A stretch of DNA of 64,000 bases. Origin: Alphaproteobacteria bacterium. Lineage in GTDB: Bacteria; Pseudomonadota; Alphaproteobacteria; UBA8366. The stretch lies in the NCBI GenBank assembly GCA_021774335.1, contig JAJFJD010000005.1:143632-207631 (forward strand), read 5' to 3'. How positions within the stretch are numbered: position 1 is the first letter of the stretch; each line of letters begins with the position of its first letter. The notes under the pieces were generated by a model. The model had not been told where the DNA came from, made no database searches, and saw nothing but the letters and a program-made list of their open reading frames with translations. The position numbers were made by a program, and so were the translations under genes. Positions 36,811 to 46,385 of this stretch are shown here, in pieces.

Positions 36811-39756
36811 ATGGCATCTTATCAAGACGCAAGCTCCATTCTGTTTGGCGCTAACGAGACCTATATCGCCGAACTCTACGCACGTTTTCTGAGCGATCCG
36901 AGTTCGGTCGACGATAGTTGGAGCGAGGTCTTCAAGAGTCTCGACGACGACGGCAAGGCGATGCTCGACGAGTTGCGAGGGGCAAGCTGGGCACCGCGAC
37001 AAACCTCGGTGATCGGCACCAACGGCAGTATGCCGAACATGTCCGACGCGACCGCCGGAATCTCGACACCGCCGCCGGAACATGCTTCCGCCGCCATGCC
37101 GGGCATCAGCGCCCAGCAGGTCCGTCAGGCGACGATGGACTCGCTTCGGGCATTGATGTTGATTCGCGCCTACCGCGTGCGCGGCCATATCGAAGCCGAT
37201 CTGGATCCGCTGCATCTGCAAAAGCCCGAACCCCATCCGGAACTCGATCCCAAGACCTACGGTTTTGCCGAGACCGATTGGGACCGGCCGATCTTCATCA
37301 ACTACGTGCTTGGCCTTGAATCGGCGACGCTGCGCGAGATCGTCACGATCCTGCGCGAGACCTATTGCGGATCGATCGGCGTTGAGTTCATGCACAAGCA
37401 GGAGCCGGACGAGAAATCCTGGATTCAGGAACGTATCGAAAGCATCCGCAATCAGACGGATTTCACCGATCTCGGTAAGAAAACCATTCTGGAACGCCTG
37501 ACACAGGCGGAAGTCTTCGAACAATATCTTGACCGCAAATACACCGGCACGAAACGTTTCGGCCTCGACGGCGGCGAATCCACGGTCCCCGTGATCGAAC
37601 AGATTCTCAAGCGCGGCAGCCAGCTCGGTCTGCAGGAAATGGTCATTGGCATGCCGCATCGCGGCCGACTGAATATCTTGACCAGTATCCTGCAGAAACC
37701 CTACCGGGCGATCTTTTCCGAGTTCCAGGGCAATTCGGCCAATCCCGAAGACATCCAGGGTTCAGGCGATGTGAAATATCATCTCGGGACGTCGTCGGAT
37801 CGGGAATTCGACGGCAATGTGGTGCATATGTCGCTGAGCCCGAACCCGAGCCACCTCGAAGCGGTGAATACGGTCGTGCTCGGCCGGGTGCGCGCCAAAC
37901 AGCAGCAGATCGGAGATTCCGACCGCGAAAAGGTCATGGGCCTGCTGATGCACGGCGACGCGGCTTTCGCAGGGCAAGGTATCGTTGCCGAAACGCTCGA
38001 TTTGTCGGAACTGCGCGGGTACCGCACCGGGGGCACGATCCATCTGATCGTCAACAATCAGATCGGGTTCACCACGATGCCGTCGTATTCGCGCTCCTCG
38101 CCCTACTGCTCGGATGTGGCGAAAACCATCGGCGCGCCGATCCTGCATGTGAACGGCGACGATCCGGAGGCCTGTGTGCACGCGGCGCGGATAGCGATCG
38201 AGTATCGCCAGAAATTCAAGAAGGACGTAGTCCTCGATCTCATTTGCTACCGGCGGCATGGCCATAACGAAGGCGACGAGCCCGCGTTCACGCAGCCGCT
38301 GATGTACAGGAAGATCCGTGATCATGAAACGACGCGGGCGATCTACGCCAAGCGTCTGGAAGACCAAAAACTCGCAGAGCCCGGTGAAACCGACAAGATG
38401 GTCGAAGATTTCCGCGCCTTTCTCGATCAGGAATTCGAGGCTGGGTCGGGATACAAGCCGAACAAGGCCAACTGGCTCGAAGGGAAATGGTCGGGCCTGG
38501 GCGTTGCATCCGGCGACGACCGGCGGGGCAATACCGCGGCGCCCTTCGATCTATTGAAAGAGGTCGGTTTTGCCATCTCCGAGGTGCCGCCGAATATCGA
38601 CGTGCATTCGCGGCTGGTGCGCCAGCTCAAGGCGAAGCGCACGGCCATCGAGACGGGCGAGGGGATCGACTGGGCAACTGCCGAGGCATTGGCGCTCGGC
38701 ACGCTGCTTTGCGAATCGACGCCCGTGCGGTTTTCCGGCGAGGATTCGATCCGCGGCACATTCAGCCAGCGTCATGCCGGGCTGATCGACCAGACTACCG
38801 AGGAACGGTATATGCCGTTGGCGCATATCCGTTTCGGACAGGCGCCGTTCGAGATTCTCGACAGCCCGCTGTCCGAATTCGGCGTGCTCGGATTCGAATA
38901 CGGTTATAGCCTCGCCGAGCCGCACGCGCTTGTCCTATGGGAAGCGCAATTCGGTGATTTCGCCAACGGCGCGCAGGTCATCATCGATCAGTTCATTTCG
39001 TCGGGTGAAGCGAAATGGCTGCGCATGAGCGGCCTGGTGCTGCTATTGCCGCATGGCTATGAAGGGCAAGGCCCGGAGCATAGTTCGGCACGGCTCGAAC
39101 GGTATCTGCAGCTCTGCGCCGAGGACAACATGCAGGTTGCGAACTGCACCAGCCCGGCCAATTATTTCCATATCCTGCGCCGACAGATTCGCCGGGATTT
39201 CCGCAAGCCATTGATCATGATGACGCCGAAGTCGTTGCTGCGGCATAAACGCTGCGTATCGAAACTGTCGGAGATGGGACCGGATTCCAGCTTCCATCGT
39301 GTGTTATGGGACGATGCGCAGGGCACCGGGACGCTGGTCGAGGATGACGCCATCAAGCGTGTCGTGTTGTGTTCGGGCAAGGTCTATTACGACCTGCTCG
39401 AGGCGCGGGACGCGGCGGAAATAAAGGACGTCTACCTGATGCGCGTCGAGCAGCTCTATCCTTTCCCGGCAAAGGCGCTGACCGAGGAGTTGACGCGGTT
39501 CAAGAATGCCGAACTCGTCTGGTGCCAGGAAGAGCCTAAGAATATGGGTGGGTGGACCTTCGTCGATCCGCATTTGGAAGAGACCTTGATCAAGGTCGGG
39601 ATGAAGAACAGCCGGGCGGTTTATGTCGGGCGCGAAGCTGCGGCGTCGCCGTCGACCGGCCTGGCCCGCCGCCACGCGCAACAACAGGAAGCGCTGGTGA
39701 CCGAAGCGATCACCCTCGCGGCCGCGCCCCGCACCCCAGCGAATAAGAGCAAGTGA
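36811..39756 (+). CDS. sucA: 2-oxoglutarate dehydrogenase E1 component
   Basis: A 981-residue thiamine-diphosphate decarboxylase that starts the 2-oxoglutarate dehydrogenase reaction. The N-terminal E2-binding segment includes GANETYIAELYARFLSDP. The thiamine domain shows GMPHRGRLNIL, HLGTSSDREFDG, HMSLSPNPSHLEAVNTV, HGDAAFAGQGI and CYRRHGHNEGDEPAFTQP; the transketolase-like part shows RGTFSQRHAG, LPHGYEGQGPEHSSAR and VWCQEEPKNMGGW. Full length. A GGGGGG-rich ribosome site stands before ATG 36811. Paired with sucB 46 bp downstream. Confidence 0.98.
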   Translation: MASYQDASSILFGANETYIAELYARFLSDPSSVDDSWSEVFKSLDDDGKAMLDELRGASWAPRQTSVIGTNGSMPNMSDATAGISTPPPEHASAAMPGISAQQVRQATMDSLRALMLIRAYRVRGHIEADLDPLHLQKPEPHPELDPKTYGFAETDWDRPIFINYVLGLESATLREIVTILRETYCGSIGVEFMHKQEPDEKSWIQERIESIRNQTDFTDLGKKTILERLTQAEVFEQYLDRKYTGTKRFGLDGGESTVPVIEQILKRGSQLGLQEMVIGMPHRGRLNILTSILQKPYRAIFSEFQGNSANPEDIQGSGDVKYHLGTSSDREFDGNVVHMSLSPNPSHLEAVNTVVLGRVRAKQQQIGDSDREKVMGLLMHGDAAFAGQGIVAETLDLSELRGYRTGGTIHLIVNNQIGFTTMPSYSRSSPYCSDVAKTIGAPILHVNGDDPEACVHAARIAIEYRQKFKKDVVLDLICYRRHGHNEGDEPAFTQPLMYRKIRDHETTRAIYAKRLEDQKLAEPGETDKMVEDFRAFLDQEFEAGSGYKPNKANWLEGKWSGLGVASGDDRRGNTAAPFDLLKEVGFAISEVPPNIDVHSRLVRQLKAKRTAIETGEGIDWATAEALALGTLLCESTPVRFSGEDSIRGTFSQRHAGLIDQTTEERYMPLAHIRFGQAPFEILDSPLSEFGVLGFEYGYSLAEPHALVLWEAQFGDFANGAQVIIDQFISSGEAKWLRMSGLVLLLPHGYEGQGPEHSSARLERYLQLCAEDNMQVANCTSPANYFHILRRQIRRDFRKPLIMMTPKSLLRHKRCVSKLSEMGPDSSFHRVLWDDAQGTGTLVEDDAIKRVVLCSGKVYYDLLEARDAAEIKDVYLMRVEQLYPFPAKALTEELTRFKNAELVWCQEEPKNMGGWTFVDPHLEETLIKVGMKNSRAVYVGREAAASPSTGLARRHAQQQEALVTEAITLAAAPRTPANKSK

Positions 39757-39802
39757 TTTCAGCCGGCCCCATGGGCGTTCCGGCAAACGGAGGCAATAAA
39801 GA

Positions 39803-41422
39803 ATGACGGTTCAAATTACGGTTCCCGTGCTTGGCGAGTCGGTCACCGAAGCCACCGTCGCCAAATGGCTTAAGCAGGTCGGCGATACGGTCGAGGCGGA
39901 TGAGCCCGTCGTCGAATTGGAAACCGACAAGGTGTCGCTGGAAGTGCCCGCGCCGTCGGCTGGCGTGATAACCGAAATTCTCGTGCAGGACGGTACCGAC
40001 GTCGCCGTCGGGACGGTGCTGGGAAGTGTTGGCGAATCCGGTGCCGTTGCCACCGCGCCGCAACCGGCCACCGCCGCCGCGCCTGCCGAACCGGCTCCGG
40101 CGCCTGCTGAACCCGCTCCGGCGCCTGCGGCCCCCGCACCCGCTGCTGCCGCACCTGCCCCCGTAGCTGCGAATGGTGGCGGTACGGTCGAAATCGTGGT
40201 CCCGGCCGTCGGCGAATCGGTCACCGAAGGCACGATCGCGAAATGGCTGAAGCAGGTTGGTGATGCCGTCGCCGTTGACGATCCACTGGTCGAACTGGAA
40301 ACCGATAAAGCGACCGTCGAAATACCGTCCACCGCGGCCGGCACGTTGACCGAAATCCGCGTTGAAGAAGGCGCGGACGTCGAGGTGGGCACCGTTATCG
40401 CGGTGATCGCCGAGGGCGCCGTTGCTACCGCGCCGCAACCGGCCCCTGCCGCCGATGCGGGAGGCAACTCTGCGTTGTCGCCGGCGGTCCGCAAGCTGAT
40501 CGAGGACAACAAATTGGACCCGGCGGCAATTCCCGCGACGGGTGCCAAAGGACAACTGACCAAGGGCGACGTGCTGGCCTTCATGGAAGGCGGTGCCAAG
40601 CCAGCCGCTGCGCCGGCCCCTGTCGCCCAACCGGCGGCCCCGGCCGCTGCGCCGAAGCCGGCCGCCCCGGCCACGCCGACCATCGTGCCGGCAAGCGAAC
40701 TGCCCCCGCGGGCGGAAGATGCGCGCGGCGAGGAACGTGTCCGCATGACGCGTTTGCGTCAGCGCATCGCGCAACGCCTGAAGGAAGCGCAGAACACCGC
40801 CGCCATGCTGACCACCTATAACGAGGTGCAGATGGATTCGCTGATGGCGCTGCGGTCGGAATATCGCGACGCCTTCGAGAAGAAGCACGGTGTGCGCCTG
40901 GGGTTCCTGTCCTTCTTCGTGAAGGCGGCGGTCATCGCGCTTAAGGAAATCCCGGCGGTCAATGCCGAGATCCACGGCGACGAGATCATCTACAAGAACT
41001 ACTACGACATCGGCGTCGCCGTCGGCACACCAAAGGGCCTCGTCGTGCCGGTGGTGCGCGATGCGGACCAGATGAGCTTCGCCGAGATCGAAGGCACGAT
41101 CGCCGAATACGGCCGCCGTGCCCGCGACGGTAAGCTGACGGTCGCCGAGATGACCGGCGGCACTTTTACCATCTCGAACGGCGGCGTTTACGGCTCGCTG
41201 ATGTCGATGCCGATCCTAAACCCGCCGCAATCGGGCATCCTCGGCATGCACAAGATCCAGAAACGCCCGATGGTGATCGACGACGAGATCAAAGTCGCCA
41301 GCATGATGTATCTCGCCATGAGCTATGATCATCGGATCGTCGACGGCCGCGAAGCCGTGACCTTCCTGGTGCGCATGAAGGAAGTCTTGGAAGATCCGCA
41401 GCGCCTGCTGATCGACGTGTAG
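39803..41422 (+). CDS. sucB: 2-oxoglutarate dehydrogenase E2 with two lipoyl domains
   Basis: A 539-residue dihydrolipoyl succinyltransferase. Two lipoyl domains are present, residues 1-80 (Lys43 in ETDKVSL) and 127-205 (Lys169 in ETDKATVEI), separated by an Ala/Pro linker. The E1/E3-binding domain ([17 protein letters not shown]) and the catalytic domain with [10 protein letters not shown] (His near 510) follow. Usual SucB has one lipoyl domain and about 400 residues; the doubling recalls pyruvate dehydrogenase E2. Position after sucA, and NLNGG-type catalytic features such as [15 protein letters not shown], support OGDH function. Confidence 0.94.
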   Translation: MTVQITVPVLGESVTEATVAKWLKQVGDTVEADEPVVELETDKVSLEVPAPSAGVITEILVQDGTDVAVGTVLGSVGESGAVATAPQPATAAAPAEPAPAPAEPAPAPAAPAPAAAAPAPVAANGGGTVEIVVPAVGESVTEGTIAKWLKQVGDAVAVDDPLVELETDKATVEIPSTAAGTLTEIRVEEGADVEVGTVIAVIAEGAVATAPQPAPAADAGGNSALSPAVRKLIEDNKLDPAAIPATGAKGQLTKGDVLAFMEGGAKPAAAPAPVAQPAAPAAAPKPAAPATPTIVPASELPPRAEDARGEERVRMTRLRQRIAQRLKEAQNTAAMLTTYNEVQMDSLMALRSEYRDAFEKKHGVRLGFLSFFVKAAVIALKEIPAVNAEIHGDEIIYKNYYDIGVAVGTPKGLVVPVVRDADQMSFAEIEGTIAEYGRRARDGKLTVAEMTGGTFTISNGGVYGSLMSMPILNPPQSGILGMHKIQKRPMVIDDEIKVASMMYLAMSYDHRIVDGREAVTFLVRMKEVLEDPQRLLIDV

Positions 41423-41497
41423 AGCCCCGCATTCGGCCGGTTCTCTCGAAATATGCTAGCCTTGTGAAACGCAAGGAGAGCATTGGGAGGGCAGGCC

Positions 41498-42694
41498 ATG
41501 AGCGGCGGCAAGCTGAACGCTTATAACATCGAAGACCTTCGGCGGATGGCGAAGCGGCGGTTGCCGCGCGGCATCTTCGAGTTCGTCGACCGCGGCTGCG
41601 AGGACGAGGTCTCGCTGCGCAACAATTGCGCGGCCTTCGAGGACATAAAGTTCCGCACGCACGTACTCGCCGATGTCTCGACGCGCAGTCTCGACACCCA
41701 GATTTTCGGCAAGACCAGCAAGATGCCGATCGGTATCTCGCCGACCGGCACCGCCGGTTTGTTGTCCTTTGGCGGCGAGGTTGGGCTTGCCAAGGCCGCG
41801 GCTCGCGCCGGCGTGCCCTGCACGGTCGCGACCAATGGCATGACGTCAATGGAGGAGATCGTCAACGAGGCGGGCGGCGATCTCTGGTTCCAGCTCTATA
41901 TGTGGTCGGACAAGGACCTCAGCCTCAAGCTAGTCGACCGGGTGAAATCCGTTGGGTTCGAGACGCTGATCGTCACCGTCGACTCAACGATCAGTGGGAA
42001 CCGCGAATACAATCACCGCAACGGATTCGAGGTGCCGCTGCAGTATACGCCGCGGCTGATCGCCCAGTTGTTGGCCAAACCCGGCTGGCTGGTCTCTTGC
42101 CTGCTTCAGCAGTTCATCAAGCGGGGCGTGCCCAAGTTCGAGAACTATCCGCCCGAGGTGATGGACGGCCTGTTGTCGAAGAGTTTCAAGCGCTCGTCCC
42201 TGAAGAACGAATCGCTCGATTGGGACGACTTCAGACTTCTGCGCGACCGCTGGCCCGGCAAACTGGTGCTGAAGGGCGTGTTGCATCCGGACGATGCGGC
42301 AATGGCGGCCGACTGTGGCGCCGATGGTGTGATCGTCTCGAATCACGGCGGACGCAGTCTGGACGCCTCTGTCGCGCCTATCCAGGCCCTGCCGGACATT
42401 GCCGCGCGGGTTGGTGGGCGCATCACGGTGATTGTCGACAGCGGCTTCCGGCGCGGTACCGACGTGGTGAAAGGGCTGGCGCTCGGTGCGGATTTCGTGA
42501 TGGCGGGACGGCCGACGCTTTACGGCACCGCGGTCGCGGGCGAGGCGGGCGCCTACCGTGCGCTGGAAATCTTCCACGAAGAGATCGGGCGCGTCATGGG
42601 TCAGCTAGGCCTGCATACGGTGGACGAGATCGGCGCGGATTGCCTGTGGCAACCGTCCGCCGCGGCGACTTCGTTCCGCACCGCGGCGGAGTAG
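41498..42694 (+). CDS. FMN-dependent alpha-hydroxy acid oxidase/dehydrogenase (LldD-like)
   Basis: A 398-residue flavoenzyme oxidising an L-2-hydroxy acid such as lactate, glycolate or mandelate to the 2-oxo acid. AKRRLPRGIFEFVDRGCEDE, GISPTGTAGLLSFGGE, FQLYMWSDKDLSL, VLKGVLHPDDA, the catalytic His/Arg in SNHGGRSLDAS and DSGFRRGTDVVKGLALGA define the family. The usual SNHGGRQLD is changed Gln to Ser. GGGAGG lies 7 nt before ATG 41498. It abuts the convergent CoA-transferase gene with no space. It separates sucB from lpd together with the next two genes. Confidence 0.9.
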   Translation: MSGGKLNAYNIEDLRRMAKRRLPRGIFEFVDRGCEDEVSLRNNCAAFEDIKFRTHVLADVSTRSLDTQIFGKTSKMPIGISPTGTAGLLSFGGEVGLAKAAARAGVPCTVATNGMTSMEEIVNEAGGDLWFQLYMWSDKDLSLKLVDRVKSVGFETLIVTVDSTISGNREYNHRNGFEVPLQYTPRLIAQLLAKPGWLVSCLLQQFIKRGVPKFENYPPEVMDGLLSKSFKRSSLKNESLDWDDFRLLRDRWPGKLVLKGVLHPDDAAMAADCGADGVIVSNHGGRSLDASVAPIQALPDIAARVGGRITVIVDSGFRRGTDVVKGLALGADFVMAGRPTLYGTAVAGEAGAYRALEIFHEEIGRVMGQLGLHTVDEIGADCLWQPSAAATSFRTAAE

Positions 42695-43918
42695 CTAGAT
42701 CACGCCGGCGTCGGACAGCGTCTTCAGCCGGTCGTCGTCGATTCCCAGCAATCCGCCGTAGACTTCGGCGTTATGCGCGCCGACCGCCGGGCCGAGCCAT
42801 TCGATGCCACCGGGGGTGGCGCTCATGCGCGGCACCACGTTTTGCACCGCCACCTCGCCGGCGCGTTCGTCCTGAAACAGCACGATGTTGTCGCGCGCGG
42901 CGTATTGCGGGTCCTCGAAGATTTCGTCGATCGCCGCGACCATGCCGCAGGGCACCTGCGCCGCCTCGCATTCGCTGAGCACGTCGTCGCGGGTGCGGCC
43001 GCTGGTCCAGTGGGTGACCATGGCGTCGACCTCGTCGCGGCGTTCGTCGCGCTGTGGGTAGGTGCCGAACTCGCCGTCGCCAGCCACTTCCGGGCGGCCG
43101 ACCAGACCGGCGAGGCGTTCGAAGATCTTGTCGCTGGTACACGCGATGGCGACCCAGCGGCCGTCCTTGGTCGGGTAGTGGCTGTGCGGCACCGCGTTCT
43201 TCATCGCCGGGCCCATGCGCTGCCGGATGAAGCCGTTGGCGTGAAATGCAGACGGCAACTCATCGAGGAAGCGGAAGATCGGCTCATACAGGCCGATGTC
43301 GATCATCTGGCCCTCACCGGTGGTCTCTCGCGCGCGCAGCGCCATCATCGCGCCATAGGCACCGTAGAGCCCGGCGAGGTAGTCGGGGATCGTGGGAGAG
43401 CCTGGAGTCGAGGGTGGCCGGTCTGGATCGCCCGCCAGGAAAGACAGCCCGCCGAAGGCATTGGCGATCCGTCCGAACCCGGGCCGTCCTTTGTAGGGTC
43501 CGGTCTGGCCGTAGCCGGTGATGCGCACCATCACGAGTTTTGGATTGTGCTTACGCAGCTCCTCCCAACCGAGGCCCCAGCCTTCCAGCGTGCCGGGCTG
43601 GAAGTTTTCGATCAACACGTCGGATTTTGCGACCAGTTGGCGCAGGATATCCGCACCGTCCGGCGTACGCAGGTCGAGGGTGACCGATTTTTTGTTGCGC
43701 GCTTCGCTGAGCCAGACCAGCGTGTCGCCGCAATCGTTCGGCGTGCCGAAACGGCGCAAGGCGTCGCCGACGCGCGGCATCTCCACCTTAATGACTTCCG
43801 CGCCGAACTCGGCTAATTGCGTCGCGGCGAACGGTCCCGCCAGGAAGGCGGCCACGTCCAGGACGCGAAGCCCTTCCAGCGGTTTCGAGAGAGACGGTGC
43901 GTCGGTCGGGGGTTTCAT
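42695..43918 (-). CDS. Class III CoA-transferase (CaiB/BaiF family)
   Basis: A 407-residue CaiB/BaiF-type CoA-transferase moving CoA between organic acids. LEGLRVLDVAAFLAGPFAATQLAEFGAEVIKVE is the family start; the catalytic Asp is expected in SVTLDLRTPDGAD or nearby; GMVAAIDEIFEDPQYAARDN marks the C-terminal lobe. AAGGA stands 9 nt before the ATG. It is 20 bp downstream of a CitE-like lyase on the same strand, so the pair may activate and cleave one acid, for example citramalate or malate (inference by analogy with itaconate and 3-hydroxypropionate pathways). Substrate unproven. Confidence 0.92.
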   Translation of the reverse strand: MKPPTDAPSLSKPLEGLRVLDVAAFLAGPFAATQLAEFGAEVIKVEMPRVGDALRRFGTPNDCGDTLVWLSEARNKKSVTLDLRTPDGADILRQLVAKSDVLIENFQPGTLEGWGLGWEELRKHNPKLVMVRITGYGQTGPYKGRPGFGRIANAFGGLSFLAGDPDRPPSTPGSPTIPDYLAGLYGAYGAMMALRARETTGEGQMIDIGLYEPIFRFLDELPSAFHANGFIRQRMGPAMKNAVPHSHYPTKDGRWVAIACTSDKIFERLAGLVGRPEVAGDGEFGTYPQRDERRDEVDAMVTHWTSGRTRDDVLSECEAAQVPCGMVAAIDEIFEDPQYAARDNIVLFQDERAGEVAVQNVVPRMSATPGGIEWLGPAVGAHNAEVYGGLLGIDDDRLKTLSDAGVI

Positions 43919-43938
43919 CCAGTCGGGTCCTTTTTCTT

Positions 43939-44814
43939 CTATTGTTTCGTGTCAGCGATGACGCCCGCGTGGCGCGCCACCGCGAGCACGCGCCGCGCCG
44001 GGGGCAGCATATCGACGGCGATGAATTCCCCGTCCACCACCGCCGTGCCTTCGCCGCGCGCGGTCGCCGCCTCGTAGGCGCCGATGATCTTCTCGGCGCG
44101 GGCCACGTCTGCGGGCGTCGGCGTGAATACCGCGTTGCTGACCGCGATCTGGTTGGGATGGAAAATCAGCTTACCGCAAAAGCCGAAATCACGCGCAATC
44201 TCGGCGTCGCGGCGCGTCTCTTCCTCGTTCTTCACGTCCAGGAAATAAGCGGCGTCGATCGCCTGCAGGCCCGCCATGCCGGCCGCCGCGGCGATCAGGG
44301 CACGCGGTGTTTGCAGCGTTTCGGGGGTGATCCGGCAGCCGGTCTCGGCGGCGTAGTCGCCCGACCCGAAGAATAGCGCGACCGCCCGGTCGCTGGCGGC
44401 AGCGATGTCTTTCACGTTGAACAGCCCTTCGGCGGTTTCGATGGTCAGGATGGTCGGCAGGTCCGGTTGCCCAGCATCCCGCAGCATGGCGTCGAGCGTA
44501 TGGACCTCTTCCGCGCGCGCCACTTTCGGCACGAACAGCGTGTCGATTCGGTCGAGGGGCAGGCCGGCGATATCCAAAGTCAATTGGTCCGTATCAACCG
44601 CGTTGACCCGCACAATCCGTTCCCGGCCGCCGAAGTCGAGCGTGGCCAAGGCCTCAGCGATGGTATCCCGGGCGGCGGCCTTCTCGTTGGGCGGTACGCC
44701 ATCCTCGATATCGAAGGTGACGGCGTCCACGTCGAGCGTCACCGCCTTGGCGAGGCGCGGTGCGAGATGGCCTGGCGTGATCATGATGGTTCGGCGGACC
44801 CGGGTGTCGGTCAT
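43939..44814 (-). CDS. HpcH/HpaI aldolase family CoA-ester lyase (CitE-like) 2
   Basis: A 291-residue CitE-like lyase, distinct from the copy at 21108. RTIMITPGHLAPRLAKA, the acid residues in FDIEDGVPPNEKAAARD, ERIVRVNAVDTD, ETAEGLFNVKDIA, FFGSGDYAAETG and GFCGKLIFHPNQIAV mark the fold. It is first in a two-gene unit with the CaiB-type transferase and divergent from lpd. The usual LGTNDLA of other members reads FGSGDYAAE here, so the substrate may differ from the first copy. Confidence 0.9.
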   Translation of the reverse strand: MTDTRVRRTIMITPGHLAPRLAKAVTLDVDAVTFDIEDGVPPNEKAAARDTIAEALATLDFGGRERIVRVNAVDTDQLTLDIAGLPLDRIDTLFVPKVARAEEVHTLDAMLRDAGQPDLPTILTIETAEGLFNVKDIAAASDRAVALFFGSGDYAAETGCRITPETLQTPRALIAAAAGMAGLQAIDAAYFLDVKNEEETRRDAEIARDFGFCGKLIFHPNQIAVSNAVFTPTPADVARAEKIIGAYEAATARGEGTAVVDGEFIAVDMLPPARRVLAVARHAGVIADTKQ

Positions 44815-44862
44815 AATGCGTATCCGTATTCTTAATCGGTTCCTGCAACGCCGGGGGTTGGC

Positions 44863-44880
44863 GTTTAGCCAAAGCTAAAC
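44863..44880. repeat. Short palindrome upstream of lpd
   Basis: GTTTAGC-CAAA-GCTAAAC, 7-bp perfect arms and a 4-nt centre. It lies 4 bp upstream of the -35 region of the predicted lpd promoter, a classical activator position, and within the CitE-lpd divergent gap. Confidence 0.5.
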
Positions 44881-44884
44881 CATA

Positions 44885-44913
44885 TTCGCCTAGGATGCGG
44901 TCCGGGGTATAGT
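44885..44913 (+). promoter_or_regulatory. Predicted promoter of lpd
   Basis: TTCGCC (44885-44890), 17-nt spacer, TATAGT (44908-44913), 51 bp before lpd. The -35 is poor, consistent with activator dependence through the adjacent palindrome. Confidence 0.4.
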
Positions 44914-44963
44914 CCCCGCGCGACGCCGAAATTTTAGCGGCAAACGAACCGGGGACAAAATTC

Positions 44964-46373
44964 ATGAGCGACGCTTACGATCTCGTAATCATCGGCGGCG
45001 GTCCGGGCGGGTATGTTGCCGCCATCCGCGCCGCGCAGCTTGGGTTGAAGACGGCTTGCGTGGAAAAACGCGGTGCACTGGGCGGCACCTGCTTGAATGT
45101 CGGATGCATTCCATCGAAAGCGTTGCTGCAGAGTTCCGAGAAATTCGAGGAAGCGGCGCACGAGTTCGAGGCGCATGGCATCGATGTTGGCGATGTGAAG
45201 CTCAACCTAAAGACCATGATGGGCCGCAAGGAAACGGTCGTCGAGGATTTGACCAAGGGGATCGAGTTCCTGTTCAAGAAGAACAAGGTCGATTACCTCA
45301 AAGGCATGGGTAGGATCGACAAGCCCGGCTCGGTGGTCGTAACCGCGGAGAATGGCGGCGGCGAACAGACTCTGGAAACCAAGAACATTCTGATCGCGAC
45401 CGGTTCGGAAAGCATGCCGATCCCGGGCGTCGACGTGGACGAAAAGCAGGTGGTGACATCGACCGGCGCCTTGGCGCTGTCGAAGGTGCCGAAGCATTTC
45501 GTGGTCATCGGCGGCGGTTATATCGGCCTGGAGATGGGCTCTGTGTGGCGGCGGCTCGGATCGAAGGTCACGGTCGTGGAATTCCTCGACCGGATCACAC
45601 CGGGCATGGACGGTGAGGTCTCGAAGCAGTTTCAGCGTATCCTCAAGAAACAAGGCATGGACTTCCGCCTCAAGACCAAGGTGACCGGCGCCACCACGTC
45701 GGGTGACGGCGTGACCCTGACCGTGGAACCGTCGGAAGGCGGGGACGCGGAGGAAATCGCTTGCGACGTGGTGCTCGTCTCGGTCGGCCGGCGGCCCTAT
45801 ACCGAAGGGCTCGGCCTGGACGCGGTGGGGGTGAAGACCGACAACCGTGGCTTCATCGAGATCGACGACAACTTCCAGACGTCGACGCCGGGCATATACG
45901 CCATCGGCGATTGCGTGCGCGGCCCGATGCTGGCGCATAAGGCAGAGGACGAAGGCGTCGTCTGCGCTGAGATCATGGCGGGCCAGTCCGGGCATATCGA
46001 CTACGACGCGATCCCCGGCATCGTCTATACTTGGCCCGAGGTCGCGTCGGTCGGCAAGACCGAAGAGCAACTCAAGGAAGCGGGCGTGGAGTACCGCGTC
46101 GGCAAGTTCCCCTTCATGGCGAACAGCCGGGCGCGCTGCAACGACACCACCGAAGGCTTCGTAAAGATCCTGGCAGACGCCAAGACCGACAGGGTATTGG
46201 GCACACACATCATCGGCGCGGATGCGGGCAACCTGATCCACGAAATCGTGTTGGTGATGGAATTCGGCGGGTCGGCGGAAGACGTTGCCCGAACCTGTCA
46301 CGGTCACCCGACGCTGAACGAGGCGGTGAAGGAAGCCGCGCTCGCGGTCGACGGCCGGCCGATCCACATCTGA
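44964..46373 (+). CDS. lpd: Dihydrolipoyl dehydrogenase (E3)
   Basis: A 469-residue flavoprotein that reoxidises lipoyl groups of 2-oxoacid dehydrogenases. FAD loop IIGGGPGGYVAAIRAAQLG, redox-active disulfide in GGTCLNVGCIPSKALL, NAD loop VIGGGYIGLEMGSVW, and the C-terminal catalytic His-Glu in CHGHPTLNEAVKEAAL. It serves SucAB and probably other complexes. It is separated from sucB by three genes and has its own promoter, so it is not co-transcribed with sucAB. Followed 12 bp later by a small membrane protein. Confidence 0.98.
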   Translation: MSDAYDLVIIGGGPGGYVAAIRAAQLGLKTACVEKRGALGGTCLNVGCIPSKALLQSSEKFEEAAHEFEAHGIDVGDVKLNLKTMMGRKETVVEDLTKGIEFLFKKNKVDYLKGMGRIDKPGSVVVTAENGGGEQTLETKNILIATGSESMPIPGVDVDEKQVVTSTGALALSKVPKHFVVIGGGYIGLEMGSVWRRLGSKVTVVEFLDRITPGMDGEVSKQFQRILKKQGMDFRLKTKVTGATTSGDGVTLTVEPSEGGDAEEIACDVVLVSVGRRPYTEGLGLDAVGVKTDNRGFIEIDDNFQTSTPGIYAIGDCVRGPMLAHKAEDEGVVCAEIMAGQSGHIDYDAIPGIVYTWPEVASVGKTEEQLKEAGVEYRVGKFPFMANSRARCNDTTEGFVKILADAKTDRVLGTHIIGADAGNLIHEIVLVMEFGGSAEDVARTCHGHPTLNEAVKEAALAVDGRPIHI

Positions 46374-46385
46374 CCTGACGTCTCG

